Assembly: GCF_040183065.1 (NCBI RefSeq)
Contig: NC_091119.1
Coordinates: 197,400,543 to 197,464,542, forward strand
Length of the DNA stretch: 64,000 nucleotides
Direction: 5' to 3'
Origin: Periplaneta americana
Taxonomy: Eukaryota; Arthropoda; Insecta; Blattodea; Blattidae
Shown: positions 24,620-35,520 of the stretch, piece after piece
How the letters are laid out: the number at the start of each line of letters is the position of its first letter
Position numbering within the stretch: position 1 is the stretch's first letter
Notes under the pieces: model-generated
What the model saw: only the letters and a program-made list of their open reading frames with translations
What the model was told of the DNA's origin: nothing
Databases searched by the model: none
Translations under genes and position numbers: made by a program

Positions 24620-25198
24620 TTGTTCATAATGGGTTTTGGCTATTTACATAATGAGCAGTGAGATCGAAGAAGCCCTTAGTAAGCCGAAAGGAAGGTATTA
24701 TGTAGTTTTCATAGATTATGAAAAAGCTTGGACATGATTGGGAACGATCACCCCATTGCTGGAATAGTGGAAGACATAATGAGGCGAAATTGGCTCGAGA
24801 TAAGCGATGAAGTGGCAGCATCAGATGAGGTTATACAGACCAACGGGATAATGCAAGGAGACCCAATTAGCCCGCTGCTATTTAATATAATGACAGCAGA
24901 CATTGGGAAGGCAATGGAAGGAAGCACGCTGATAATGTATGCGGACGACATGGCCATCGGCTCCGCAAACAAAGAGGCAATCCAGCACGGCATAGACGCA
25001 GTACAAAGATGGGCATCCGAAAATGAGTTCGTGATAAATAAAAACAAGACAGTACAAATGGTCTTCAGGAGAGGTGGAAGAGTAGCGGCAAGTGACATCC
25101 TCAAGCTAGGCAAAGAACCGATGCGACTAGTAAATAAATTCAAATACTTAGGCATTACACTGCAGCCAACTGCAAAGTCTTCAGCGCTCGTTTCATAA
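24620..25198 (+). pseudogene. LINE reverse transcriptase fragment
   Basis: About 190 residues of a non-LTR reverse transcriptase. SKPKGRYYVVFIDYEKA is the first palm motif; after a one-base shift at about 24731 a frame continues with NGIMQGDPISPLLFN (QGDPxSP motif), MYADDMAIGS (catalytic YADD), and FKYLGITL near the end. Both termini of the LINE are missing and the frame is broken, so it is a relic. It starts only about 180 bp after the PI31 exon donor. Confidence 0.85.
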
Positions 25199-25562
25199 AC
25201 ATCCATACTTGCGTCTTAATTACTATCATTATAGGCTCGTTGCATAATGTACTATTCCAGTTGCTGAGCATGGCATATTGCATTACCTGTATACAAATGC
25301 TGCTTGAGCAGCTGTCATGCTGGATGTTATATCTGAGGTCCACAGGTTCAAACCTAGCTGAGAGTGATGGATTTGATTGGACAATTAGACTTGCATGTCT
25401 TTCTGCAGAAGGTGAGTAGGACTATTGTTCTCGTGACGTAGATTATAGCACGTAAAAGAACCCTGTCTGCAATACAGGGCTGCACAAAAAATTTCTAGTG
25501 TACATTGAATTATGATGCTGAATTACCCTTGTAGTTTGAAATATCATTGAATGAAGTATTAT

Positions 25563-26831
25563 CAGTGGCGGCTCCTGCATATTTCTTAAGAGGAGAAAAG
25601 AAATTAACAGCACTAAATGACACCTTCTTGAATGAAACATGCTACAAATTAGCCTACATGCATACATGTAAGACCAGGTAGTTTTGGGATTGGCCTTCCT
25701 TCTGTATAGCAATAATCTGTTCTTGTAAACTGAGTTTCCTAAATTGTCCAAAATATATTATGTTTTCACTTCCATTCATTGTTGAATAATTGCGCAAATT
25801 AACAATTACAAGGAAATTCACAATCTCGTAGCATTTTTCTAGTACACTACAGCATCACACGTATTGGAAGAGACTAGCTACTAACTCGTAACCGGAACCG
25901 TTTTACGGAAAAATGGAAATGGGAATGGGAAATAATCTGAGGAAAGCGAGAACACTGCACCCACCCACGTGGTCTGTGTTGCCACATGTACACGTTCAGT
26001 ATCACATGCTTTTGAAGAATGTCAGTTCATGTAAAGTCATACTATCATTATTGTTCAAAGATGCCGGTGGCCGACTAATTTTTATGTTAAAAATGATGTA
26101 GTTTGGAGTACCTACTTTCAGTTTCAAATATATTTGTACAAAACTGACAACTTGGCTGTTGCCCTGTCTAGTAAACAATGAATAGAAGTGAATTTCAGGG
26201 GCCAACTACGTAAAACTACTTCCTCTTTGTTTTACATAAACCCGACTTTAACTTTCAAATATCCAGGAAAATTGAAAACCATGAATAGTAGCCTATATAA
26301 AGTGCAATGAATAATATTTTCGATTTATAATTTAAAAAAAAAAGTTTGCATGGTGTCTTTCATAGCGTTGCGTTAAAACTGTTTTTGTTGTGTCTCCTCC
26401 TAGATGTGTTATAGTCCGGTTGAATGCAACATCGTTAGGTGCTGCGGTAGCGAGCTTGCTGCACGACCAGTCGGTTTCTATTTCCCGCCCATGACTGATT
26501 CAGAGGAGGATCTCCCTCTCCGTTCATTTACTCGCTTTAAAACTCTGCTTCTTTCTCTGGCCGCTAGTGCGCTGTTGTCTATGTGTGTTAACTGCAGTAG
26601 AGGAGGAATGGAGTGCCTTTCCTCCACACAGACAATCTTACAGTTTTCTACAGCACATGTTTGCGTGTCGTTTAAAACTCGATCAACCGAGTTTTTGTTA
26701 TAGCTGTGAACTTAAAAATTATCGAATCTTCCTCGAATTTCAAGGCACATATTTTATTTGGTATTTACTTTCAAAAGAAGAAAATGTGAGGAGGACTTTC
26801 CTCCCTTCCCTCCCCCGAGGAACCGCCACTG
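25563..26831 (+). mobile_element. non-autonomous hAT-type element, copy B
   Basis: Starts CAGTGGCGGCTCCTG, ends AGGAACCGCCACTG, with a perfect 8-bp duplication AGTATTAT (25555-25562 and 26832-26839). Same family as 7609-8896. No transposase frame, so it depends on another element's transposase. Confidence 0.9.
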
Positions 26832-26966
26832 AGTATTATCAATGCTGCAGCTACAGTTTATCAGCATTTAACACACAGGAATTTTTAACTTACTTCTTGT
26901 CTAGAAATAAATTAACTCTAACTTTGTTAATGAGTTATGAGTACCGTAACATAGAATTTAGTCCAT

Positions 26967-27150
26967 CACTATGGAGTAGCAGTTAGCATGTCTAACTGTG
27001 AAACAAGTGGGCCCAAGTTCAAATTCTGGTTGGTACAAGTTACCTGGTTGGGGTTTCTTCCAGGGTTTTCGCCTCAACCAATTGAAGCAATATTGCTGGG
27101 TAAGTTTCGGCGTTGGACCTCGGACTCATTTTGCCATCATTAATTTCTCA
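26967..27150 (+). mobile_element. old SINE, family 2
   Basis: Diverged copy: TATGGAGTAGCAGTTAGCAT head, AAGTTACCTGGTTGGGGTTT and GGACCTCGGACTCATTTTGC body, parallel to 45112-45367. Confidence 0.72.
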
Positions 27151-27235
27151 TACCATAGCCCGGGTTATGCCATCATTAATTTCTCATACCATAGCCCGAG
27201 TTATGTCATTAATTCACATACTATAGTCCGTGTTA
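27133..27235 (+). repeat. tandem repeat of about 46 bp
   Basis: Two good and one diverged unit containing CATTAATTTCTCATACCATA followed by GCCCG, grown from the SINE 3' part. Confidence 0.8.
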
Positions 27236-27580
27236 AGTTCATGGTGCAGCGTGCTGTACTTGTACAAGAGCATAGCCATTCGGCTACCCAGTCATTCAAG
27301 CATAATACATCTACAAGCCCCTCCTCTGTACTTAATAGAATTTGAACACCACAGTAATTTCGTCGAAAATATTCCGTGGCACTTAAATGCTGAAAACGAC
27401 TTGACATAAAGCTGCTCGTACACGATCAAATTTTTCTTCCTATTCAATACTTCACAAGAGAACTTGTCAAAGATTGATCAGTATTGAAAAAGATTTTCCA
27501 AAGATTGTTTCATATTGCTAAAGATTTGGCAAGATTTTAAAACATATGCTTCAAGTACATTTTAACAAATTTAGTGCTAT
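27236..27580. other. unassigned stretch
   Basis: No feature recognised. Confidence 0.4.
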
Positions 27581-27591
27581 CTACCAAATAT

Positions 27592-29323
27592 GTTGTTGTT
27601 ATCTAATGCCGGGCTTTGGCAACGAAGCCATTAGCGGTCTTGCTCTCCAATATTTCTCTGTGGTGGATCCATCAGGAAGAACTTCACAGGTTTGTAGATG
27701 ATCTTCAGTCATTTCTTCTTCTTTGTTGCATAGAGGGCAATTTGGATTTGTGTAAATTCCTGTTTTATTCAAGTGTTTGGCCAAATAATCGTGTTCTGTA
27801 AGCAGTCTGAATTTTGCTACTGCAGATTTACGTGGGATTTCTGGAATAATTTCTGTTTTTTTTTTTATTAAAATGCTCCATTTTTTATCTTTGGCTTTGG
27901 TACATAGTGCTTGGTTTTGCTTGATTTTATATTTATTTTTATTTAGTCTTTTGATGGATGTAAAAGGTAGGCTTGTATTTGTATTCTGAATTAAATTGGA
28001 TCCTTTTTTGGCAAGAAAGTCAGCAGTTTCATTTCCAGCAATTCCGCAATGTGCAGGTATCCATTGCAATTGAATTCTTTTCTGTAGTTTTTGAAGTTGT
28101 TGGATCATTTTGTGACATTCTTTAATTTGGATTTACATCATTTTATATGAATTTATTGCATATAATGCTGCTTTAGAATCAGAGAGAATGACAGCATTTT
28201 GAAATTTATCTATTCTGTACAGTAGGTATTGGAGTGGGATATGAATAGCCATTATTTCCGCATCAAAATTTGTTGTATGACATCCTGCTGGTTGATAAAA
28301 TGAGAATAACGCACACGTAATTCCTGATCCTGAGTTGTTATCGATAGTAGACCCATCTGTGTAGATATGTAACCATTCTTCTGGTGGGTATCTATTGTTC
28401 ACAGCTTCTAATGCTAGCGCTTTTAGTACAGGTTTGGAAGTTTCAGATTTTGTAACTGGTTCTTCTAAATCTAGTTGAATGTTAATTGGTTCGAAGGTTA
28501 GAGGGTTTTCTCTGCTTAAAATGTTTTCTTTAGATTTAGGGAGATTCAATTCTGTTTTTATTTCCGTGACTTTGGACAGGAAACTTGTTTGTGTTTTCAA
28601 CTTGGTTGGTTGTAACAGTCTTTTTTTCCATTTTGTTGTTGTTAACCGTAGCATTTTTTCATGATGTGTTAGTGCCTGCTCCTCTAGAGTGAGCTATATT
28701 GGAGGGTTCTGGGTTAGAGCTTGCATTGCCGTGATTGGGGTTGATTTTGCTGCACCAGTTATTAGTCGCAGGGCCTGATTTTGGCATACTTCTAGTCGAG
28801 TCAGGTTGAAATTATTTGCTGTAATTAATACCTCCGCATTGTAGAGAAGTATTGCCTTGATGAATGTTTTGTACGTGATGTTCAAAGTCTGCCGATTACT
28901 ACCCCACTTTGCTGCAGCTAATCTCTTTAAAATTGGAAGTCTTTTTGTTGACTAGTTTACTACTGCATCAATATGATTTCTCCAAGACAATTTTGAATCA
29001 AAAATTGTCCCTAAATATTTCGTTTCATATGTTTGTCTCAGGTTTGTTTTCTTGAACTGTAGATTTAGTTTTGGGATTTTTTTCTTCAAGCTAAATATTT
29101 GAAACGTTGTTTTATCAGTATTTATGGCCATCAAGTTGTTGTCAGTCCACTTTTATAATAGGATCAAAGCCTTTTCCATTGAAGTTTTGGATTTGACTAT
29201 TTGTGGGGAAGATGTCCACATGACCATGTCGTCTGCAAAAAGAGCTGTCTTTATTTCTGCACTTGAAACAGCCGGGGGGAGATTGTTGCTGTAGATGTTA
29301 AACAAGGTTGTACTCAGTACAAC
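27592..29323 (-). mobile_element. 5'-truncated LINE with RNase H domain
   Basis: Bounded by the 11-bp direct repeat CTACCAAATAT (27581-27591 and 29324-29334). Its 3' end, on the minus strand, is GGCATTAGATAACAACAACA with an (AAC)n-like tail. Another copy of the family lies at 47821-48711, and fragments at 50140-50560 and 51417-51486. Confidence 0.93.
27599..29320 (-). pseudogene. LINE ORF2: reverse transcriptase C-terminus, RNase H and tail
   Basis: Reading on the minus strand: reverse transcriptase remnant with FADDMVMW and KYLGTIFDSKLSWRNHID; then the connection region (YNAEVLITANNFNLTRLEVC); then a complete-looking RNase H with Asp in HIYTDGS, Glu in FDAEIMAIH, Asp in ILSDSKAAL and the WIPAHCGIAGNETAD box; then a Cys-rich tail (CPLCNKEEEMTEDHLQTC). 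A TAA stop at 28133-28135, inside the RNase H region, is in frame with the following part, and further stops or shifts occur upstream. RNase H-bearing LINEs belong to the I/R1/Jockey assemblage. Inactive copy. Confidence 0.85.
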
Positions 29324-29495
29324 CTACCAAATATTACAATATAAATATTATGTAAATCCTTTGGGGAATAACTAGGCCAGTCCTAGACATTAATACCTCA
29401 ATCCATTTTGAATCTTGCGTACACCACTTTTAACACTTGAATATAAATAATTGATGAACTAGTGGACTTACTCGTGTTAAATATGTAATATTTTT

Positions 29496-29543
29496 CCGGC
29501 TTACAGCTGTTTCAGTGCATCACGCACCATCATCAGAGCCTAC
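29496..29543 (-). ncRNA. hammerhead ribozyme-like motif (left arm)
   Basis: Mirror copy of the motif at 30386-30433, on the minus strand, with the same CTGATGA and GAAA boxes and the same stem halves. Confidence 0.65.
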
Positions 29544-29684
29544 TAGATCTCGGCGTCATCTCGAACTTCTCTGCCTGTTAGGAGGGTGTGTTTTATTGTT
29601 GAAATGTGTTGGATTGTGTGGTCGAATAGTGTGTATGTACTGAAATTAATCTGTGTGTTGAGGATTTGATCGGGGTGTGTTTTA

Positions 29685-30386
29685 GTGTGTTTGTATATTT
29701 GTATAGTGAACACAATCAAATTCATAGCACAAGAAAATGGATACAATCCAAACATAATAGACAACATCATAAGGAAGACAAAACAAAAACTTAACAAACA
29801 CATGAATACACAAAAAACAACACAAACACAAGAACACAAGAAATACATCACACTAACATATGAAAACAAAAGCACACATAAGATCGCATCTTCATTCAGA
29901 AAACAGAAATACAACATAACATACAGAACAGAAAACACACTACAAAGACATCTCAACACAAAAAAAACACAAACAAATAAATACGACCACACAGGTGTAT
30001 ACAAACTCACATGTAATAGTTGCGACAAGTTCTACATAGGACAGACAGGCAGATCATTCCAAACTCGCTACAAAGAACACATTAAAGCTATAACCAGAGG
30101 ACACAATACATCTACATACGCCGATCACATAACCAATGCCAACCATACATACAATAACATAAACACGGACATGGAAATCCTACACACACAACCCAAGAAC
30201 CAAAAACTCAACACACTAGAACAATACGAAATATACAAACACACTAAAACACACCCTGATCAAATCCTCAACACACAGATCAATTTCAGAACACACACAC
30301 TATTCGACTCCACAATCCAACACATTCCAACAATAAAACACACCCTCCTAACAGGCAGAGAAGTTCGAGATGATGCCGAGATCTAG
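29685..30386 (+). CDS. Penelope-like GIY-YIG endonuclease fragment
   Basis: A 233-codon open frame. Residues from about 60 form a basic linker; a GIY-YIG nuclease follows at about 104-190 with GVYKLTCNSC, KFYIGQTGRSFQTRYKEH and a C-terminal NTLEQYEIYKH. The catalytic Tyr of GVY, Tyr of YIG, Arg in GRSFQTR and a distal Glu are visible, and the CNSC..C-like cysteines between the motifs are typical of Penelope endonucleases. The reverse transcriptase that should precede it is absent, because the copy is 5' truncated, so the real start is missing. The final 55 residues are repeated on the opposite strand near the left end. Confidence 0.85.
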   Translation: MCLYICIVNTIKFIAQENGYNPNIIDNIIRKTKQKLNKHMNTQKTTQTQEHKKYITLTYENKSTHKIASSFRKQKYNITYRTENTLQRHLNTKKTQTNKYDHTGVYKLTCNSCDKFYIGQTGRSFQTRYKEHIKAITRGHNTSTYADHITNANHTYNNINTDMEILHTQPKNQKLNTLEQYEIYKHTKTHPDQILNTQINFRTHTLFDSTIQHIPTIKHTLLTGREVRDDAEI

Positions 30387-30433
30387 TAGGCTCTGATGAT
30401 GGTGCGTGATGCACTGAAACAGCTGTAAGCCGG
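30386..30433 (+). ncRNA. hammerhead ribozyme-like motif (right arm)
   Basis: GTAGGCT, then CTGATGA, stem II GGTGC/GCACT around a GTGAT loop, then GAAA, then a loopless stem III ACAG/CTGT, the cleavage triplet GTA, then AGCC pairing with GGCT to close stem I. The arrangement is a type I hammerhead. One extra T sits between CTGATGA and stem II. The tiny stem III would favour dimeric folding, as described for hammerheads of retroelements. Confidence 0.68.
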
Positions 30434-30849
30434 AAAAATATTACATATTTAACACGAGTAAGTCCACTAGTTCATCAATTATTTAATACCTCAAATGACT
30501 CTAGTCAACTATCCCTTAACTCCCCACTCTTATCTTCCCTGACTAAGACAGTAATATTTTGGTCCGATACAAGTAGATAGAATGAGGTAGGGGAGACTGG
30601 GAATGTTTGATACACACCAATAAAAATTAATATTGTGGCCTTAATATGCTTTCTGTAGCTTTCTTTACACAACTACTTAGTTACATAGAACTTATTGATA
30701 ATATTACCAAAATACACAATCTAAAAACTTTTTTGAACTCACAAAAAACAATCAATTTCCATCATGGGGATATGTGATACACTTTTTCCGGATATATAAT
30801 AGTTATTTTATATTCAAAATTCACAAAATTTAAATGAGATTTTGGTTTA

Positions 30850-31557
30850 CAATGCTAATGGTCCATTTTGAGAAGGTATTTCAAAGTTGTACAATGGTTT
30901 ACTATGTATGGTGGGAGAAGAGTGCCACTTGCTGTCCCAGCAAACATCACAGAATGGCTGACTTTACTCGAGTCCAGGATGCACTCAGGATGCTTACATC
31001 CTTTGTGGACCAGCACTTTGCTTCTTCCCGGGTCGTCGACTAAATTCGTGTGGAACATCTTGAAGTGAAATTGCTAGATTATTGAAGTACTCCACCAGCA
31101 CTTCTTTGCTTACTTGAGCCCTACTGCGTTTAATATTTTCACTCAGCCTCAAAGAAAGAACACCATTATGCCTCTGAAGAAAGGAGCGATACCAATCATC
31201 TCCAGAGAGATTATTCTTGAATCTCTTTTCTGTAGCTCCCTTCTTATCAAGATATTGCTTTACATTGCATCTAACATCAAATGGGGTCAGTGGAAAACCG
31301 CATTCTGCAGCAGTAATAATTCCTTGTAGAAGGTGATGTTCTTCCTCGGATGACAATGCTGTTGGTCTTCCAAAAGATTGCATGTGCAAGCCCTTCAGTT
31401 TTCGATTCAGGGTACTCCTATCAACTAAATGTTTTCTGCAGATTTTCTTATGGATAGCTTCCCAGATTTCACTTCGTTTATGGCAGCATCCAAAGCAGAT
31501 TGGGAGTAATCTGCATAAGGCCTACTTCCTGGTGCCCTAACATGTTTCCGGGGCATG
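30850..31557 (-). pseudogene. pogo-like transposase, N-terminal half
   Basis: Starts MPRKHVRAPGSRPYADYSQS, a basic N-terminus, with an HTH of the psq/CENP-B type (AINEVKSGKLSIRKSAE). After a frame break the CENP-B-like HTH follows (FGRPTALSSEEEHHLLQGII ... WYRSFLQRH ... NIKRSRAQVSKE). A further break leads to the DDE core start, NLVDDPGRSKVLVHKGCKHP and SHSVMFAGTASGTLLPPY. The rest of the catalytic core is missing here. Confidence 0.75.
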
Positions 31558-31911
31558 ATAAAAAAAAAAAAATTGACAATGTTATCTTACTATACAAAGT
31601 AAGGCTTTAATAATTACTGCATTTTTGATTGGTTATAAATTCTGAAATATGTAAAATATTGATCTAATTTCTCATTGCAACATTATACTGCATATGGCGC
31701 AAGTAACCCCAAAATTTAAAAAACTCAAAATCAGTAGAAAAAATACACTTATAATTTAAAAATAATGACTATTCATATAAGGATATTGAACACTATACTT
31801 CACACTACTGTTTAATTATAAATTCAACACTATATTAATATTATATTTCATTTTGAACTGAAAGTTATTTTACTTACAGCTCTGTACTTTTTTGTGCACC
31901 AAATAAAAGTA

Positions 31912-32340
31912 TCAAGAAAACACTTCAGAAAGCACGTGGAAATTGAATATTAACCAGAAAACCATTTCCTCAACCTTTTTAAAATGCCGCCAAATGAAAA
32001 TCGAAAATATAATTAGGGTTGACAACTTAACATAAAAACAAATTAAACGTTCATTTTTGTCTATAAATGTAGGTTGTGAAAGTACAGTATCAATTTGAGA
32101 ACTGCCAGTCACAGAAATGTCATCGTTTGTGGCCATTTAAATGTTCTACCACTTACATGTCATGTGAATTTCACAGTCCTAAAGGCTGATTCTAAAATGC
32201 ATCCAACAGATATACTAATAGTTTTTTTTTTACCTTTGTTTGAAACTAGGACCCAGTCACCTACTTCCACCTTCTCTTCAAATGGTTCTTCAGTTTCTTC
32301 CAAAAGTCATCAGCACTTCTATCAAACCTCGTTGATGCAA
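31912..32340 (-). pseudogene. pogo-like transposase, C-terminal piece
   Basis: On the minus strand: EPFEEKVEVGDWVLVSNKGK, then a segment resembling the usual C-terminal tail of this transposase group, then DDISVTGSSQIDTVLSQPTF. This is a C-terminal part, yet it lies upstream of the N-terminal half on the same strand, so the element is rearranged or composed of two copies. Confidence 0.55.
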
Positions 32341-32344
32341 TGAC

Positions 32345-33110
32345 CTCATCTGAACTTATGATATTTTTTAGAAAACTTCAGCCATTGACCCAACCAAATT
32401 CCTTTTTCTCTTCCTGATCAGTTTGTGTCATTCTTTCTTCACCCACTCTGTCCATTTTACATACTCTATTCTTCTCCACATCCTCATTCCAAATGTTTCT
32501 AGTCTCTTTTCTTCACTTCGTCGTAATGTCCATGTTTCTGCTCCATAGAATGCCGTACTCCACACAAAGCACTTCACTAGTCCCTTATTTCTTTTTCCAG
32601 AAGTCCGCAGACCGGGTAGCTCAGTTGGTAGAGCAGCTGGCTACAGACTGGAAGGTCCGGGGTTCGATCCCAGGTGGTGACAGGATTTTTTCTCGTTGCC
32701 AAACTTTGAGAACGGCCCCGAGGTTCACTCAGCCTCCTATAAAATTGAGTACTGGGTCTTTCCTGGGGGTAAAAGGCGGTCAGAGCGTGGTGCCGACCAC
32801 ACCACCTCATTCTAGTGCCGAGGTCATGGAAAGCATGGGGCTCTACCTCCATGCCCCCCAAGTGCCTTCATGGCATGTTACCTTTTACCTTTACCTAGAA
32901 GTCCGCAGAAGATGCTCCTTTTTCTATTGAAAGCTTCCTTGGCCATTGCTATCCTCCTTTTGACTTCCTGGCAGCAGCTCATGTTACTGCTTATAGTACA
33001 TCCCAAGTATTTGAAGCTATTCACTTACCCTACTGCCTCATTTAGTATTCGCACGTTTACCTTCTTTATTTTTCTTCCGACAACCATGGTCTTCGTCTGT
33101 CTGTAATGAA
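32345..33110 (-). pseudogene. LINE reverse transcriptase C-terminal fragment (family A), split by a SINE
   Basis: Minus strand: KTMVVGRKIKKVNVRILNEA, FKYLGCTISSNMSCCQEVKR, AMAKEAFNRKRSIFCG, then a SINE (32612-32896), then LVKCFVW and AETWTLRRSEEKRLETF-type sequence and WTEWV. This is the thumb/connection region of an endonuclease-reverse transcriptase LINE. The same family is at 39850-40255 and 39015-39100. Both ends are missing. Confidence 0.75.
32612..32896 (+). mobile_element. tRNA-derived SINE, family 1 (full length)
   Basis: Head GGGTAGCTCAGTTGGTAGAG and B box GGTTCGATCCC, body and ACCTTTTACCTTTACC tail. Flanked by AGAAGTCCGCAGA at 32599-32611 and 32897-32909. Inserted in a LINE fragment within a pogo-like element within the PI31 intron. 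Confidence 0.94.
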
Positions 33111-33531
33111 TGAAAATGCAGTTTCATAGAGGAATGACTGATACACATGTCACATATCCCCTGTTCACTTGTATCACGCATCCCCTTGGAACACATGAAC
33201 ATTTTACTTTTACTAGAAAAGGGATTAGGACAATCGAAGTTCCATGACTACCGGACATCACTGCTTAAAGTTATGTAGATTGCAATCCCACAAAATGACT
33301 ATTGATAAATCTTATCCATATTATTGGAAAATGATGAATATTTTTCAAAATACTTACTTTGATTGGTCAGGATTGCAATTATAGCTCTAGATCTTCAACT
33401 CCACACTTGCTACAAATGTCAATAAACCATCAACAGGAAGTGATTATTAGAACATATGAATCACAGAACAGTAATCCCAATGATCGGGCCAAAATTTATT
33501 ATGTATCATATATCCCCAGTCTCCTCTAACC

Positions 33532-34705
33532 CAGTGGCGAAGCCAGTATTTAAAGAGTGGGTAGGCAGAAAGTCTTACCTTAAATTTTTTTGTACAGTAG
33601 TTCCAAACGGCGAGTTTTCTTGGTGGCAAAATTGTCAATGACACGATCCTTGAACATCTGGTCACTCATCAGTTCTTTCACTAGCTTTTTCTCAATGGCA
33701 TTGGTACTAAGACAGCTGAGTCTTTCATTGATCAAAATTATGTAAGTATGTTTTTATTCTTTTCAAAGTACTTATACTCCTTTCAGAAGAGACTGTGGTC
33801 ACAGGAAACGTTAAAAAAAAAAAGAACTAATTTGAACACTTCCACATATTATACACTTTTCAGGCCATATAGGACAATATAATCTAAAAGTCTTTGAGGG
33901 GACAAATACACCTTAATTCTCACAAAATAATACATAAATGATATTCACTCTCTCATTATTTCGCTCACAATCTAGTAAACTCACACTTAATTCTAACAAC
34001 AAAAATGGTCTTGAGTAACTTTAGAGCCGACTAAATCAAAAGGAGCATTTCCCACTAAAGCAGTGTTGCTAACAGTGTTTGTGATAAAGTCCTTAAACAG
34101 CAGTAAAAATTCACTATAAATATGCTATCAATGGAGAAAATTTTTATTCCTGACGCTAAGAGGGCTTTAAAAGCTCGCTAAATTAACAAAAAAATAATAC
34201 AATACAAAACTTTCATCTATGTTGCCGCTGAAAAGTAGTTAAAAATAGCTAGATCTAGCTACCATGAATTGACAACACTATAACTGCAAGCGAGAGAAAG
34301 TTTGAATATTCTTTGTTGGTCACTGTGGTTGGTCGTGAGACATGCCTCCTTGAGACGTGGAGGGGGTTGCTAGAAATTCAAACAACCTCACGCTATTTTC
34401 CGTCCCCTCCAATCCCTGTCGTAAAGCCAAAGCCTGTTGAAGTGGCAGAAGAGGCAAGCGAGAAATTGTCTCACCCGCAGATGCCCATCACCCTGGCCGA
34501 GCACAACAGACAGATTTTGTCGTTGACATGTGCCATTATCTAGCGGCTGATGAGCGAAGAATCCTGTATAAACTGCTGATTTTCTCAATCACAACAATTA
34601 TTAAGGTCGACAAATTTATATTAGTAGGCTTATTTATAATTCTTTATCTTGAGATTTTTTCTGGGTAGGCATTGCCTCAATTGCCTCCACGTAGCTTCGC
34701 CACTG
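33532..34705. mobile_element. hAT-type element with CAGTGGCGAAGC ends
   Basis: Ends CAGTGGCGAAGCCAG and, inverted, CAGTGGCGAAGCTAC. The 8-bp duplication CTCTAACC is perfect (33524-33531, 34706-34713) and overlaps the last bases of the pogo-like element. No transposase is recognised; a 76-codon frame at 34313 has no motif. Confidence 0.88.
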
Positions 34706-34713
34706 CTCTAACC

Positions 34714-35249
34714 ATGGCTCCGTGACAAATTGTATAAGGCAGTCTTATCATGAAAAGTCTATCACACTACAGTTTCCGCAAGGCATAAGAACTAAAATAA
34801 TTTTTATGTTTGGGAAGGACACCATAATGCCAGATATGTGACATACAAATCTATAACCAAACATGTAATAAATTTAGTGTATTTTAGACTGCCTGTATAA
34901 ATATTCTACAATAATAATTTTATTATAATCATGATTTTCTTTACGAAAGACACGAACAACATAGCTAGAAGAGCTGAAATATTGTGATGATAAGGTTCCC
35001 GGTGTAAATATTGAAAACATTGTAAGGGTTAGTTATTGAATTTCACAGCAAATTCTAATGGATATGAAGTCCTAATGTGAACATTGAGTTTGTTAAAAAG
35101 TACCCCATTGTAGCAGTTGACAGAATATGTCCTGAGAGACTCAATATATTTATTTAAAATTGTCTTTCTCGACCTGCAGTGGCAAGTAGAAGGGAAGACA
35201 TGGGGTTTGATATTCAGCATTATTACTAGAGCAACCCACTTTATGCCTT
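34714..35249. other. unassigned stretch
   Basis: No feature recognised. Confidence 0.4.
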
Positions 35250-35520
35250 ATTTTTTGAAAATTCGCGGGTGCTCGTGTAAAGGGGGTTAAGTATGAATTG
35301 GCTAAACTGGAATAAGTACAGATTTGAATTATCCACAATTACTTTTCTCTTGTGTTAAAGGGGTTAAGTTATTCTTCCATCTATGATACAGTTACAGTGC
35401 TCCATAGTTTGTGACAAAGGGGTTTTATTCAGTAACAAAGGAGAGAAGTTTACATACCTTGTAATCTGACTTAACCTCCTTTACACGAGCACTCGCGAAT
35501 TATGCTTAATCTTTTTTCAA
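35250..35520. repeat. inverted-repeat element
   Basis: Arms share ATTCGCG[G/A]GTGCTCGTGTAA followed by AGG[G/A]GGTTAAG, facing each other over about 190 bp. MITE-like; no target duplication resolved. Confidence 0.6.

Larger units (their letters stand above)
29402..30482 (+). mobile_element. Penelope-like element, 5' truncated with inverted 3' ends
   Basis: Flanked by the 12-bp direct repeat TTAATACCTCAA (29390-29401, 30483-30494). The last 254 bp (30229-30482) also occur inverted at the left end (29447-29701), so the insertion has two outward-facing 3' ends. Between them is one frame with a GIY-YIG endonuclease. Inverted or tandem terminal repeats and hammerhead motifs are known features of Penelope-like elements. 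Confidence 0.85.
30590..33526 (-). mobile_element. pogo/Tigger-like DNA transposon (rearranged, with inserts)
   Basis: Ends G[G/A]GGAGACTGGG in inverted orientation with TA on both outer sides (30588-30589, 33527-33528). The subterminal sequences also share GATACA. Transposase pieces lie on the minus strand, in scrambled order. The right half carries a LINE fragment with a SINE inside it. Confidence 0.68.

Noticed and set aside
24748..25206. 152-codon minus frame
   Set aside because: Antisense shadow of the LINE reverse transcriptase with YADD motif on the plus strand.
29543..30028. 161-codon minus frame as a gene
   Set aside because: Only its last 55 residues match anything (the inverted Penelope tail); the rest is the antisense of the GIY-YIG frame with a low-complexity Val/Cys/Phe composition.
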